DNA of 64,000 nucleotides from Peribacillus deserti (GCF_016909175.1 NZ_JAFBFI010000001.1:1-64000), one strand, 5' to 3'; counted from the stretch's first letter, positions 1-9,031 are shown. Translations and numbers: made by a program. Notes: generated by a model not told the origin, from the letters alone.

Positions 1-377
1 AAGTCATTCTCTGCTTCTAAAAACTTAATTCTTGCTTCAGCTTTTTTCAGTTTTTCCTCAACTGATAGTTCCTTAGAAGAAGGGCGTCCAGTACTTGCCT
101 TTCCTCTACGTTCCGTTTGAAGACCAAGTTCACCCAGCATTTCGTATGTTTTTCTCCATCTCTGTAGACACTTTTTCGGCTGCTTTTTACCTATGAGATC
201 TATGTTAAATCCATTTTCAATAAAGATCTGAGAAGGAAATTTTCCGCATTGATATTCCTTTACTGCCTTTACTTTGAATTCAGGCGAATAAGTAATGGCC
301 TGTGATGAAGCACGTAAAATATTGGGGTTCTTCTCTAACTCTTTAATCTGATATTCCGAGTAGAGCTGTTTACTCAT
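1..377 (-). CDS. IS3-family transposase OrfA-like protein, cut by the window edge
   Basis: The frame opens at ATG 377 and stays open to base 1 (125 codons), so the C-terminus lies outside the window. The ATG follows a good ribosome site (GGAGG, 8 nt spacing). The protein begins MSKQLYSEYQIKEL. A helix-turn-helix type segment follows (SPEFKVKAVKEY, then KKCLQRWRKTYEMLGELGL), then a basic linker and a heptad-like helix ending EARIKFLEAEND. This is the usual plan of the DNA-binding first frame of IS3-type elements, whose second frame carries the DDE integrase. The partner frame would lie to the left. Family assignment comes from recognition of the pattern, not a search. Confidence 0.75.
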   Translation of the reverse strand, partial: MSKQLYSEYQIKELEKNPNILRASSQAITYSPEFKVKAVKEYQCGKFPSQIFIENGFNIDLIGKKQPKKCLQRWRKTYEMLGELGLQTERRGKASTGRPSSKELSVEEKLKKAEARIKFLEAEND

Positions 378-443
378 AATGTTATCCTCCGTCCACAATA
401 ATTCTTTTATTATAAACGGGTTTTCTTCCTGATGACATAGAAA

Positions 444-489
444 AACCCGATTAAGGGGCACTTTTAATTTAGTGTCCATTAATCGGGTT
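444..489. repeat. Palindrome near the IS element end
   Basis: AACCCGATTAA (444-454) and TTAATCGGGTT (479-489) are perfect inverted arms; inside them GGGGCACT and AGTGTCC also nearly pair. On the minus strand the interior starts TGGACACT at 478, a plausible TG-type insertion-sequence end. The palindrome lies about 70-110 bp upstream of the transposase start and could shield it from read-through transcription. The exact element end cannot be fixed because the other end is outside the window. Confidence 0.45.
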
Positions 490-555
490 ATAGTTCAAAT
501 GTGGGGACACCTTTTTTAAAAAGTAAGAAAGTGCAAATTTGAACTTATATAATTG

Positions 556-676
556 TCTAGCTGCAGCGTCTAGACCCTCGAGACATAAGACGAGAGGTCC
601 TTGGAAAGGAATACCATTTCCCGCAACCCGTCGTCTTTGTTTGTCGGGTCTGAGAAAGGCGCTTCCGCTTTTCTTC
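556..676 (-). repeat. Dispersed hairpin repeat, copy R1 (short type)
   Basis: Read on the minus strand it begins GAAAAGCGGAAGCGCC and ends near GACGCTGCAGCTAGAC, like copies R6 and R8. The closing stem is AGACCC (RC of 646-651) with GGGTCT (RC of 572-577). The middle has diverged from the other copies: the first GCATAAG arm reads ACAAAG here. It begins 2 bp after the stop codon of the oxidoreductase at 679-681, so it would lie in that gene's 3' untranslated RNA. The gap 378-678 otherwise holds only the IS-end palindrome. Confidence 0.75.
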
Positions 677-678
677 TA

Positions 679-2352
679 CTATGGTTTTAACGGATTATCA
701 TGGTCTGAGATGTCAAATTGATTCTCTGCATCTCCGTTAAAGTCCTGCTTGCTATTCCGCTCGTTCCTGCTTGAATCAGCAGAATCTGTACTGCTGCTAT
801 TTTGTTGAGTGTCTTCCTGTTTGAATTCTACTTTCTTCAAAGGATTCTTAGCCGGTCCGTCGATTACATCTCCATTGACGGCAAAGCGGGAACCATGGCA
901 CGGGCAGTCCCAGGTGCGGTCGCCGTTGTTCCAATTCAGTTCGCATTTCATATGTGTACAAGTAGTATCAACCAAGAATAACTCTCCATTTTTATCACGG
1001 TACGCTCCAGCACGCTGGCCGTTTACGGTCACAACACGTCCTTGGTCAATGCCGACTTCGTCAAGCGTATGATTAGGCTTGTCCAGTTTTCCTTCAACAA
1101 AATGCATGGCAACCTCTGCATTATCCTTGATGAAGTTTTTGATGGTTGGATTCGGGTTAAATCTCCGGGGTGTAAAAACCTCTGCATAAGGATTGTCTGC
1201 TCCGATGACCAGATCACGTATTAGAGACGCGGCATTTGTGCCGTTAGTCATTCCCCATTTTGCATAGCCTGTGGCCACATACACATTCTCGTAGTCTTCT
1301 GTTAAGTGTCCGATGTATGGGACTCCGTCTAGTGTATGAACATCCTGGGCAGACCACCGGTATGGAATTTCTTTAATTCCATACGTCTTTTCAGCGTAAG
1401 GTACTAGCTCTTCGTAATAATCCTTCGTATCCAGATCCTGCCCCGTTTTATGTCCATCACCGCCGAAAAGAACAGCTTTTTCCCCGTCAATCATGGTGTA
1501 CCGCAGGGAACGTACTGGCTTTTCTGCGTTTATATACATGCCGCCGGGAAATTCTTTCTTTGTTTTAACGGCGAGCACATACGACCTCTCCTGATGGAGT
1601 CTTGCAAAATACTTGCCTTCTTTATTGTAAGAAGGATAGTGAGAGCAGATCAAAACGTGTTTGCTGGTGACTTCATTTTTATTTTGGTTTTTTATGGTGA
1701 CTTTCGTTGGAGGGCCCTTCTTTACATCCCCTGCTGTTGTGTTTTCATAAATCTGGCCTCCCATTTCGACAATTCGGTCGACTAAAAAGGAAAGATATTT
1801 GAGCGGATGGAATTGTGCCTGATTCCGCATTAACACGGCTCCTTTTACAGGGAAGCTTAAAGGAGTCGTTTCTACGAAGGTTCCGTCGATTCCCAGTTTT
1901 TCATAGGCTCTTGTTTCATCTTCAAGCTTAGGCAGATATTCGCTTGATTCAGTAAAAACATAGGCATCCTGAGTAGAAAAATCACAGTCAATATTGTACT
2001 CATTCACCAGATTTCTGATAAATTGAATGGCATTGCTATTCGCTTCATAATAAAGCTTTGCCTTCTGTTCGCCATGCTGCTCAATCAACTTGCTGTAAAT
2101 TAATCCGTGCTGAGCAGAAATTTTCGCTGTAGTATGGCCGGTTGTTCCGTTTAAAATTTTATCCGCCTCAATAAGTGCCACCTTTTTGCCTTCTTTCAGC
2201 AAAAGATAAGCGGCTGTGATGCCAGTAATTCCGCCTCCGATAATGGCAATATCTGTTTCAATATTTTCATTTAGAGCGGGAAATGATTTAAGTTGAGCGG
2301 AGCCTCTCCAATAAGGCTCAGGAACCTGTGGCATTGCTTTAAATTCGGACAT
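679..2352 (-). CDS. FAD-dependent oxidoreductase with C-terminal Rieske domain (YhfW-like)
   Basis: A 557-aa protein. Residues about 35-65 hold a Rossmann FAD-binding motif (IGGGITGITAAYLL) of the DAO/GlcD-type amine oxidase family. Near residues 465-490 the pair CTH...CPCH gives the Cys-His/Cys-His ligands of a Rieske [2Fe-2S] centre. A hydrophilic Ser/Asn/Asp-rich tail of roughly 60 residues follows. The frame extends upstream to 2415, but ATG 2352 is chosen because AGGAGG sits 7 nt before it. B. subtilis YhfW has the same domain order; the substrate is not known to me. It is likely a single-gene unit, with a hairpin repeat directly after the stop. Confidence 0.8.
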   Translation of the reverse strand: MSEFKAMPQVPEPYWRGSAQLKSFPALNENIETDIAIIGGGITGITAAYLLLKEGKKVALIEADKILNGTTGHTTAKISAQHGLIYSKLIEQHGEQKAKLYYEANSNAIQFIRNLVNEYNIDCDFSTQDAYVFTESSEYLPKLEDETRAYEKLGIDGTFVETTPLSFPVKGAVLMRNQAQFHPLKYLSFLVDRIVEMGGQIYENTTAGDVKKGPPTKVTIKNQNKNEVTSKHVLICSHYPSYNKEGKYFARLHQERSYVLAVKTKKEFPGGMYINAEKPVRSLRYTMIDGEKAVLFGGDGHKTGQDLDTKDYYEELVPYAEKTYGIKEIPYRWSAQDVHTLDGVPYIGHLTEDYENVYVATGYAKWGMTNGTNAASLIRDLVIGADNPYAEVFTPRRFNPNPTIKNFIKDNAEVAMHFVEGKLDKPNHTLDEVGIDQGRVVTVNGQRAGAYRDKNGELFLVDTTCTHMKCELNWNNGDRTWDCPCHGSRFAVNGDVIDGPAKNPLKKVEFKQEDTQQNSSSTDSADSSRNERNSKQDFNGDAENQFDISDHDNPLKP

Positions 2353-2566
2353 ATACAAACCTCCTCTTAGAATACGGAAAACATAATATGTTATTTTCTG
2401 GCTTAGGTTTTCCAAATAAAGACGATGAATACCTTTCTTAGAAAATTTACCCTGTCTCTAACCTAAAAAACAGAATCCTAAAAATTATAAGTATGAAGAG
2501 ACTGGAGTAATCCCGGAAATATCAAGTTATTCAGTAAAATTGGGGTTCATTTGTAAAGGCTTTACC

Positions 2567-2680
2567 CATAAAAGTTCGATTTCCCTGTAATTCCATATTT
2601 ATCCATATAAATCCGATTTTTGCCCTCATAAACCTGGCTTTACCCCTCATAAATATTCAATTACCTCTCGTAAATCCTGA
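2567..2680. repeat. Degenerate array with a TAAA/TAA word every 19-21 bp
   Basis: The word (C/T)ATAAA or a close form recurs with TAA at 2569, 2588, 2608, 2629, 2650 and 2671, while the sequence between differs. The last units read CTCATAAA, CTCATAAA and CTCGTAAA at exact 21-bp steps. It lies in the gap between the divergent oxidoreductase and lia genes (2353-2907). I could not identify a LiaR box or a convincing promoter in the rest of that gap. Confidence 0.6.
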
Positions 2681-2907
2681 GCGGGCCGGCATCTTTTAAA
2701 TTTTTCATCAGAAAATTAGAAATCTAACCACAAAAAGGTGTAATGACCTCAAATATCTCAGACATTCTGCATTAATTTGGGAGCTGCTCACATTTATAAA
2801 TGTTTAGCTTTAGCTAGACCTCAAGTCTTATACCAAAATATAGCTGGGGTACGTTATGAGAACTCTTTGTAATAGTTAAGATAGAACTATGAAAGGAGGA
2901 ACGCACA

Positions 2908-3243
2908 ATGAAAAAATTTGGTTTGGCAGCAGCGGCTGTTATAGCAGGTGTCGTTCTATTGGCTAATTTAGGACCTATGGTAGGTCTGGCAGTCAGCATC
3001 GCTATTCTCTACTATGTGGCAAAGAAATTTATGAAAGCAGAAACAACAGGGAAGAAGGTGATCTGGGGAGGCTTGGGGCTGATCATGCTTGCGGCATCCA
3101 TTTCAAATGCTCCTGCCATTATAGGGGTTGTTGCAGCGTTTGTTCTCTACCTGATCTATAAAAACTGGAATAAAGCGAGGGAAACACAATTAGACAATGA
3201 CCCGTTTGTTAATTTTGAAAGAGAATGGGCTAAATTAAAATAA
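2908..3243 (+). CDS. Small membrane protein of the lmo0954 type, first gene of the lia operon
   Basis: The protein has 111 aa with three or four hydrophobic stretches (residues about 3-20, 22-40, 50-66, 68-85) and a charged C-terminus containing DNDPFVNFEREWAKL. AAAGGAGG precedes ATG 2908. Its position directly before a PspA-like gene corresponds to that of liaI in B. subtilis, whose product anchors LiaH at the membrane, but the sequence looks like the lmo0954 family, sometimes annotated as a flagellar basal body rod protein. That flagellar label has no support here. The inferred role is membrane anchor or partner of the LiaH homologue. Confidence 0.7.
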   Translation: MKKFGLAAAAVIAGVVLLANLGPMVGLAVSIAILYYVAKKFMKAETTGKKVIWGGLGLIMLAASISNAPAIIGVVAAFVLYLIYKNWNKARETQLDNDPFVNFEREWAKLK

Positions 3244-3263
3244 TATTTGAGGAGAGATAAAAA

Positions 3264-3911
3264 ATGGCTAATTTATTTACACGTATTAAAGACACAGTAG
3301 TTGCAGACTTTCATGGACTGTTAGATGAAAAGGAAAAGAAAAATCCACTTGCCTTATTAAATCAATATCTCAGAGAATGTGAAGCTGAGGTAGAAAAAGT
3401 CAGCAAGCTGGTAGAACGTCAATCCCTGCTGAAAGAGGAATTTAACCGTGAATATCAAGGCGCTCTTGAAATGGCGGAAAAGCGAAAAGCGCAAAGCGAC
3501 ATCGCTTTACAGGCTGGAGAATCTGACCTGCATGAATTTGCGTCAATGGAAGCCCGGCAATATGCTGACCGCGCGTCATATGTTAAAACGGTATATGACC
3601 AAGCGGGTTTGCAGCTGAGTGAATTGGAAAGAAAATATGAGGAAATGAAGCATAAGTTAAAAGACATGCAAATTAAGCGAATGGAACTGATGGGCAGAGA
3701 AAATATGGCCCGAGCCAGCCATAAAGTGAGCCAGGTATTGAATGAGAGTAATTACAGCGATCAATCCTTCTCCCGATTTAATGAGCTCGAAGGGTACCTT
3801 GACCGATTAGAGCAGCAAGTCTCTGCATCTTATTACCGCAGCACAATTGACAGTAAAATTGCGAAGCTGGAAAAAGAATTAAAAAATAAAGAAACACATT
3901 CTATATCCTAG
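3264..3911 (+). CDS. liaH: PspA/IM30-family phage-shock protein (LiaH)
   Basis: A 215-aa protein that is almost entirely charged coiled coil (for example NPLALLNQYLRECEAEVEKV near residues 29-48, then long Glu/Lys/Arg-rich helices). This is the ESCRT-III-like PspA/IM30 fold that oligomerises on stressed membranes. It lies 20 bp after the membrane protein gene and shares its promoter. The start follows GAGGAGAG. A strong hairpin terminator follows before the LiaF gene, so this and the preceding gene can be made in excess over the regulators, as known for liaIH in B. subtilis. Confidence 0.88.
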   Translation: MANLFTRIKDTVVADFHGLLDEKEKKNPLALLNQYLRECEAEVEKVSKLVERQSLLKEEFNREYQGALEMAEKRKAQSDIALQAGESDLHEFASMEARQYADRASYVKTVYDQAGLQLSELERKYEEMKHKLKDMQIKRMELMGRENMARASHKVSQVLNESNYSDQSFSRFNELEGYLDRLEQQVSASYYRSTIDSKIAKLEKELKNKETHSIS

Positions 3912-3950
3912 GATAATCATGGTATTCTAGTAGAGACTAAAATCCATTTT

Positions 3951-3977
3951 AAGGCGCAGGCTTTCTGCGCCTTTTAG
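3951..3977 (+). terminator. Partial terminator between liaH and liaF
   Basis: AAGGCGCAG and CTGCGCCTT form a stem with a short loop, followed by TTTT. It separates the effector pair from the regulator genes of the same operon. Confidence 0.75.
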
Positions 3978-4017
3978 AGCGGCTAAGCGCTTAATATAAA
4001 GAAGGGAGGAAAAATCC

Positions 4018-4749
4018 GTGCTGAATAAACTTAAAACCGATCATATCAATCTGCTGATCTGGATCTCCATTTTCTTAATCTTCGTAGAGCTGTTATTTTT
4101 TCACAGCGGGTTAATTTTCTCCCTTTTATTGTCTGCCGGCCTAATTTACATAGGCCGCAAGAAATATAATAAAACCTTTGGCATGATTTTATTTTGGTTT
4201 GGGATTCTCACTCTTGTTATTACAATACTTAATATGTTCGCTGCCAAGTTTCTGATCCTTGCACTGATCGTCTATATCTTTGTCGTTTATAACCAATCTA
4301 AAAAAAGCCCCAAAAAAATAAGACCCATCATTTTAGAAAAAAATCCTATAAAAGAAGAAACGATCATAAAAAAGGCACCGCTCTTTCAGAATCGTTTTTA
4401 CGGCACAAAAACAACTGGTGAACATGTGTATGAATGGAATGATATTAACATCCAGGGAGCCATCGGCGATACAGAAATAGATTTAAGCTATACAGTTCTC
4501 CCTAAAGGCGAGTCCATTATTTTTATCCGTCATGGTGTCGGCAATGTTCGTGTATTAGTTCCTTATGATATTGAACTGTGTGTAAATCATTCTGCGTTCA
4601 TAGGCTCAACGCGGATTCTCAATGAACAGGAACCGAAAATATTTACACAAAATACGATTTATCAGACGGCTAATTATGATGAAGCAGCACAAAAAGTGAA
4701 AATTTTCACCTCTCTATTTTCCGGTGAATTAGAGGTGAAGAGAATATGA
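4018..4749 (+). CDS. liaF: LiaF-like membrane inhibitor of the LiaRS system
   Basis: The protein has 243 aa. The first about 100 residues hold several transmembrane helices (for example NLLIWISIFLIFVELLFF). The C-terminal half is the beta-rich cell-wall-active-antibiotics-response domain, with the GDTEIDLSYTVLPKGESI and RHGVGNVRVLVPYDIEL segments. It starts with GTG at 4018 after GGGAGGA. Its stop overlaps the next start as ATGA, indicating translational coupling to liaS. In B. subtilis LiaF keeps LiaS inactive without envelope stress. A liaG homologue, present before liaF in B. subtilis, is absent here. Confidence 0.88.
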   Translation: MLNKLKTDHINLLIWISIFLIFVELLFFHSGLIFSLLLSAGLIYIGRKKYNKTFGMILFWFGILTLVITILNMFAAKFLILALIVYIFVVYNQSKKSPKKIRPIILEKNPIKEETIIKKAPLFQNRFYGTKTTGEHVYEWNDINIQGAIGDTEIDLSYTVLPKGESIIFIRHGVGNVRVLVPYDIELCVNHSAFIGSTRILNEQEPKIFTQNTIYQTANYDEAAQKVKIFTSLFSGELEVKRI

Positions 4750-5777
4750 ATATTGTAATCCGCCAGACAGCATTTGGCGCCCTTTTATCTCTCATCTTTT
4801 TTGGAGTGATTTCTTCTTTATATTTTACCTTTTTTCCGCTGGAGTCTTGGAACCTCCTGTGGGAAAGGGAGATTTTTGATTTTCCTGTTATTATCTTTTT
4901 AGCGGGAATATGTCTGTTAATCGGTGTTATATTTGGGATGAGCTCCGGTGTGTTTTTAAAAAAGCAAATCAAGCTGATTACCGATGCATTATATGACTTG
5001 GAAGCTGGAAACGAAATTACAGAAGCGAGTGTGGCCCTTACCGAAATGAAAGTAATCCGCAAGAGGATAAACAGCATTCATTCGCATATGAAAGAACAGA
5101 TTAAGCAGTCTCAAAAGCTGGCAAATGAAAAAGCGGAAGTACAAGAAAAAAGAATCCAAGAAATTGTCTCGCAGGAACGGAACAGATTGGCGCGAGAGCT
5201 TCATGATTCAGTCAGCCAGCAGCTGTTTGCTGCTTCTATGCTTATGTCCGCAATTAATGAGTCAAAAGATGATTCCAATACCCTCCAAACCTCGCAGCTT
5301 AAGCTTGTAGAAGGAATGATTCATCAGTCCCAGCTGGAAATGAGAGCACTGCTGCTTCACCTGCGCCCTGCACCTCTGAAAGGGAAATCGCTTCATGAAG
5401 GCATACAGGAATTATTAACAGAATTAGAGAATAAAGTACCTCTTGAGATCCAGTGGAAGCTGGAGCCGGTGGGAGCGGATAAAGGAATTGAAGATCATCT
5501 CTTTAGAATTCTTCAGGAATCCGTCTCAAACACGCTCAGACATTCAAAAGCTTCATCATTGGAAGTCTTGCTCATAAGAAGAGATGATTTCATCATCATG
5601 AGAGTAATGGATGATGGAGTGGGGTTTGATGTAGATGAAGCCAAATCTGGTTCATATGGAATGCAGAATATGCAGGAACGAGCGTTGGAAATAGGGGGAA
5701 CTCTGAAGCTGGTAAGCGTCAAAAATAAAGGGTCCCGTCTCGAAGTGAAAGTACCAGTAATGGTTCAGGAGGGGTGA
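4746..5777 (+). CDS. liaS: Sensor histidine kinase LiaS
   Basis: A 343-aa NarL-type kinase. Two N-terminal transmembrane helices (residues about 9-30 and 44-68) flank a very short outside loop, as in intramembrane-sensing kinases. A HAMP-like linker follows, then the HisKA_3 box [15 protein letters not shown] with the phospho-acceptor His near residue 153. The C-terminal ATPase has DDGVGFD and [12 protein letters not shown]. It is coupled to liaF by an ATGA overlap and lies 4 bp before liaR. Known role of the family: responds to lipid II-binding antibiotics and membrane damage. Confidence 0.92.
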   Translation: MNIVIRQTAFGALLSLIFFGVISSLYFTFFPLESWNLLWEREIFDFPVIIFLAGICLLIGVIFGMSSGVFLKKQIKLITDALYDLEAGNEITEASVALTEMKVIRKRINSIHSHMKEQIKQSQKLANEKAEVQEKRIQEIVSQERNRLARELHDSVSQQLFAASMLMSAINESKDDSNTLQTSQLKLVEGMIHQSQLEMRALLLHLRPAPLKGKSLHEGIQELLTELENKVPLEIQWKLEPVGADKGIEDHLFRILQESVSNTLRHSKASSLEVLLIRRDDFIIMRVMDDGVGFDVDEAKSGSYGMQNMQERALEIGGTLKLVSVKNKGSRLEVKVPVMVQEG

Positions 5778-5781
5778 AACA

Positions 5782-6408
5782 ATGATTCGAGTACTGCTTG
5801 TAGATGATCATGAAATGGTAAGAATGGGTGTAGGATCTTATTTAGCGGCACAGCCAGATATAGAGGTAGCCGGGGAAGCAGAAAATGGTGTGCAGGCCAT
5901 CAAACTCGCATTTGAATTGAGGCCGGATATTATCCTTATGGATCTTGTTATGAAGGAAATGGACGGCATCGAAGCGACCGGCAATATTATTAAGGCGTGG
6001 CCCGAGGCAAAGATTATTATAGTAACAAGCTTCCTTGATGATGAAAAAGTATACCCGGCTCTGGAAGCCGGTGCAACCAGCTATATGCTGAAAACCTCAA
6101 AGGCAAGCGAAATTGCAGACGCAGTCAGAAATACCTTTCATGGCCAATCTGTATTAGAGCCGGAAGTAACCGGAAAAATGATGGTCAAGATGAGACAGAA
6201 AGCATTGCCGCATGAACAGCTCACAACCAGGGAAAAAGAAATCCTGCTCCTCATGACACAAGGAAAAACCAATCAGGAAATAGCAGATGAACTATTCATT
6301 GCGCTGAAAACAGTAAAAGTGCACGTCAGCAATATCCTGAGCAAACTTGATGTCCAGGACCGGACCCAGGCTGTCATCTATGCATTCAAGCACCATATCG
6401 TAAAATAA
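5782..6408 (+). CDS. liaR: Response regulator LiaR
   Basis: The protein has 208 aa. The N-terminal receiver domain ([13 protein letters not shown]) has the phospho-Asp near residue 54 in [12 protein letters not shown] and a conserved Lys near the end (YMLKTSKA). The C-terminal LuxR-type helix-turn-helix reads [22 protein letters not shown], then [17 protein letters not shown]. It follows AGGAGGGG and lies 4 bp after liaS. It probably activates the promoter before the first gene of the operon. Confidence 0.93.
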   Translation: MIRVLLVDDHEMVRMGVGSYLAAQPDIEVAGEAENGVQAIKLAFELRPDIILMDLVMKEMDGIEATGNIIKAWPEAKIIIVTSFLDDEKVYPALEAGATSYMLKTSKASEIADAVRNTFHGQSVLEPEVTGKMMVKMRQKALPHEQLTTREKEILLLMTQGKTNQEIADELFIALKTVKVHVSNILSKLDVQDRTQAVIYAFKHHIVK

Positions 6409-6427
6409 AAGTCTGATTTAAACGAGG

Positions 6428-6453
6428 AGCCTGTTTGAATTGGGCTTTTTTTA
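6428..6453 (+). terminator. Weak terminator after liaR
   Basis: AGCC and GGCT pair around a loop of about 11 nt, followed by a run of seven T. The stem is short, so termination may be leaky. Confidence 0.35.
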
Positions 6454-6510
6454 CATTAAATGTGAAATGAGCCTAAGCCACGAGTGGTGAGATATATACT
6501 AGTTGAATCA

Positions 6511-6829
6511 GCATAAGCCATGGTTGTTGAGCATACACCCAGTTGAAGTCAGCATAAGCCATGGTTGTTGAGCATACACCCAGTTGAAGTCAGCATAAGA
6601 CATGGTTGTTGAGCATATATCCACTGACATCAGCATAGCGATGGGTGTTGAGCATATATCCACTTCAATCTGCATCTTACATATATCATAATCATATGTC
6701 CTGGAAGATCAGCATACTTTTTTCTACCATAAGCATAAAACTCTAAAACTTAAGCATAAATTTCTAAAACAAAAGCATAGATCTCTAAAACTTAAGCAAA
6801 AATCTTCAAAACAAAAGCATAAATCTATG
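6511..6829. repeat. Long array with GCAT phased every about 20.4 bp
   Basis: GCAT or GCAA begins at 6511, 6531, 6552, 6572, 6593, 6613, 6633, 6652, 6672, 6712, 6733, 6754, 6775, 6796 and 6817; only the slot near 6692 is degenerate. The first part is also a 41-bp tandem repeat made of two related halves (two copies identical at 6511-6592). The second part is a 21-bp repeat of the form AAGCATAAAtctctaaaac. The step matches two turns of B-DNA. It fills most of the gap between the convergent liaR and ABC-F genes (6409-7195). The stretch 6830-7155 shows nothing I recognise; an 88-codon frame there looks non-coding. Confidence 0.85.
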
Positions 6830-7155
6830 CAATACCTAGTTTACTTTCCACTTTTGGGCTGTTTAGCAGCTGAGCAAGACCTTATAAGCTCTCTTTTTGC
6901 CGCGAGCAGAGTTTTAGACAATAATTCATATCAGTTATTGGTAAAAATGATTAAAACATTACTCTTTCGAGAAATTTCAACAGCAGTATGTAAATTGGTG
7001 ATCAATAATCGTTATAAAATAGCACATAAAATTAGATGCTCGCGCATGCCCTTCGGTGAACCGCACATAGTGCAAATTTTCCAAAGTCCGTGAGCCACAT
7101 ACTAATCAGCTTAACATAGCAGCAGTCAAACTCAGTATCCCAAAAAACCACATTC

Positions 7156-7190
7156 ACAAAAAAAGCACCTGCCCAAAATCAGCAGGTGCA
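7156..7190 (-). terminator. Terminator of the ABC-F gene
   Basis: GCACCTGC (7165-7172) pairs with GCAGGTGC (7182-7189). Read on the minus strand the stem is followed by a run of T. Confidence 0.85.
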
Positions 7191-7195
7191 TTTCT

Positions 7196-8749
7196 TTATG
7201 CCTGGCTATTCGACCAGTCTTCTACATTCCATACTTTAGTTACCCAGTCCTCATAAAAGTCAGGCTCGTGGCAGACCAGAAGAACGGTGCCTTTATAGGC
7301 CTTTAGGGCACGTTTCAATTCTTCTTTTGCTGTTACGTCTAAATGGTTAGTCGGCTCATCCAGCAGCAGCCAGTTGCTTTCGTTCAGCATCAGCTTTGTC
7401 AGGCGGACTTTAGATTGTTCTCCACCACTTAATTGGCTCATTGGGCGGGAAATATGTTCATTCTTCAAGCCGGAGCGGGCTAGGATACCCCGCACCTGGC
7501 CCTGATCTAAGGAAGGGAACGCAGCCCAAAGTTCATCAATCGGTGTAGTGTTTCCTGCCTTTACTTCTTGTTCAAAGTAAGAAGGATGAAGGAAATCACC
7601 CTGTACGGCAGTACCGCTAAGCGGCTGTATTTTACCAAGAATGGTTTTTAGGAGAGTTGATTTTCCTACTCCGTTGCAGCCCACGACTGCAATTTTTTCA
7701 CCGCGTTCAATGGTTACATTGAGTTTTGGAAGAAGCGGCTCTGTATAGCCGATCTCTACATCGGTGCCTTCAAATACATACCGGCCGCTGCCGCGGGATT
7801 CTTTAAATTCAAAAGTTGGCTTTATCGCTGTTTCAGGACGGTCTATTCGTTCCATGCGTTCAAGCTGCTTTTGACGGCTTTTCGCTCTTCCAGTTGTGGA
7901 ATAGCGAGCCTTGTTTTTCGCAATAAAGTCTTCCTGTTTCTTAATAAATTCCTGCTGCTTTTCGTAGGCATTAATATGCTGGTTCTTATTAATCTCAGCA
8001 AGCTCCAGGAACTTTTCATATGTGGCTGTATAACGGGTAAGCTTAGAGAATTCCAAATGGAAAATAACATCTACAACACCGTTCATGAATTCAGTATCAT
8101 GTGAGATCAGTAAGAAGGCATATGGATATTCCTTCAGATAACGGCCCAGCCAGTTAATATGCTCAACATCCAGGTAGTTGGTCGGCTCGTCTAGAAGAAG
8201 AACCTTCGGCTGTTCTAAAAGAAGCTTGGCGAGCAAAACTTTCGTACGCTGGCCTCCGCTTAGTGCAGAAACATCACGGTCAAGGCCGATTGCATCCAAT
8301 CCAAGTCCTCTTGCTGCATCCTCAACCTTTAAATCCAGCGAATAAAATCCCCCTGCATCCAGGTTGTCCTGGATTTCGCCCATTCTTTCAAGGAGAGCTT
8401 CGAGTTCTTCAGGAGAAGCAGTCCCCATTTTTTCTGTTACTTCATTAAGCTCTTTCTCCTGCTCAAAAAGCGGAAGAAAAGCGTCATTTAATATATCACG
8501 AATTGTTTTACCCTTTGATAAAACAGTATGCTGATCTAAGTAGCCATACTGAGTTCCGGGAGTCCATTCCACCCGACCGGTATCATGGATCAGCTGTTTT
8601 GTGATAATATTCATCATGGTCGATTTACCAACGCCATTTGCGCCTACAAGCCCAACATGTTCTCCGGGCAAAAGACGGAATGTAACATCTTTAAATAATG
8701 TACGGTCACCAAAACTATGACCCAATTTATCTACTGTAAGTACGCTCAT
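7196..8749 (-). CDS. yfmM: ABC-F family ATPase (YfmM-like)
   Basis: The protein has 517 aa with two ABC ATPase domains and no membrane segment. Domain 1 has Walker A GANGVGKST near residue 40, signature SGGQRTKVLLAKLLLEQPK and Walker B LLLDEPTNYLD. Domain 2 has GCNGVGKST, LSGGEQSKVRLTKLM and LLLDEPTNHLD. A basic, helical linker of about 80 residues lies between them. This is the soluble ABC-F plan; members act on ribosomes, either as translation factors or as antibiotic-resistance proteins. Length and start resemble B. subtilis YfmM (about 518 aa). GGAGGG precedes the ATG at a rather long 14 nt. Confidence 0.85.
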   Translation of the reverse strand: MSVLTVDKLGHSFGDRTLFKDVTFRLLPGEHVGLVGANGVGKSTMMNIITKQLIHDTGRVEWTPGTQYGYLDQHTVLSKGKTIRDILNDAFLPLFEQEKELNEVTEKMGTASPEELEALLERMGEIQDNLDAGGFYSLDLKVEDAARGLGLDAIGLDRDVSALSGGQRTKVLLAKLLLEQPKVLLLDEPTNYLDVEHINWLGRYLKEYPYAFLLISHDTEFMNGVVDVIFHLEFSKLTRYTATYEKFLELAEINKNQHINAYEKQQEFIKKQEDFIAKNKARYSTTGRAKSRQKQLERMERIDRPETAIKPTFEFKESRGSGRYVFEGTDVEIGYTEPLLPKLNVTIERGEKIAVVGCNGVGKSTLLKTILGKIQPLSGTAVQGDFLHPSYFEQEVKAGNTTPIDELWAAFPSLDQGQVRGILARSGLKNEHISRPMSQLSGGEQSKVRLTKLMLNESNWLLLDEPTNHLDVTAKEELKRALKAYKGTVLLVCHEPDFYEDWVTKVWNVEDWSNSQA

Positions 8750-9031
8750 TGTGTTTTAATAACCCTCCGCTGCTTGTCTATAATTTCCTATACTACATCA
8801 TACTAAAATCTTAGGCGTAACACCATCCCCCATATTTTTCCCAGATGACTGGAAGTGCGGAAAGCCTTTAATTAGTGCGGCTTGAATAGATTTGTAAGAT
8901 ATTGTAAGTCGAGTATGCCGTTTTTTTCAAAACGTGTATTTTTTCCAAATTTCAGTTAGAATTATGGTAGATCAAGTTTTTTAAATAGAGAATCTTGGTT
9001 CCCAATGGTTTTTGAAAGGGAGTATATGATT

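Noticed and set aside
6511-6829. CRISPR array
   Set aside because: Repeats are adjacent with no unique spacers, units are only 20-41 bp and degenerate, and no cas gene is nearby. The same applies to the arrays at 32521 and 51341-51722.
6827-7093. 88-codon plus-strand frame after the GCAT array
   Set aside because: It starts inside the array, has no ribosome site, and its composition does not look like a protein; convergent intergenic DNA.
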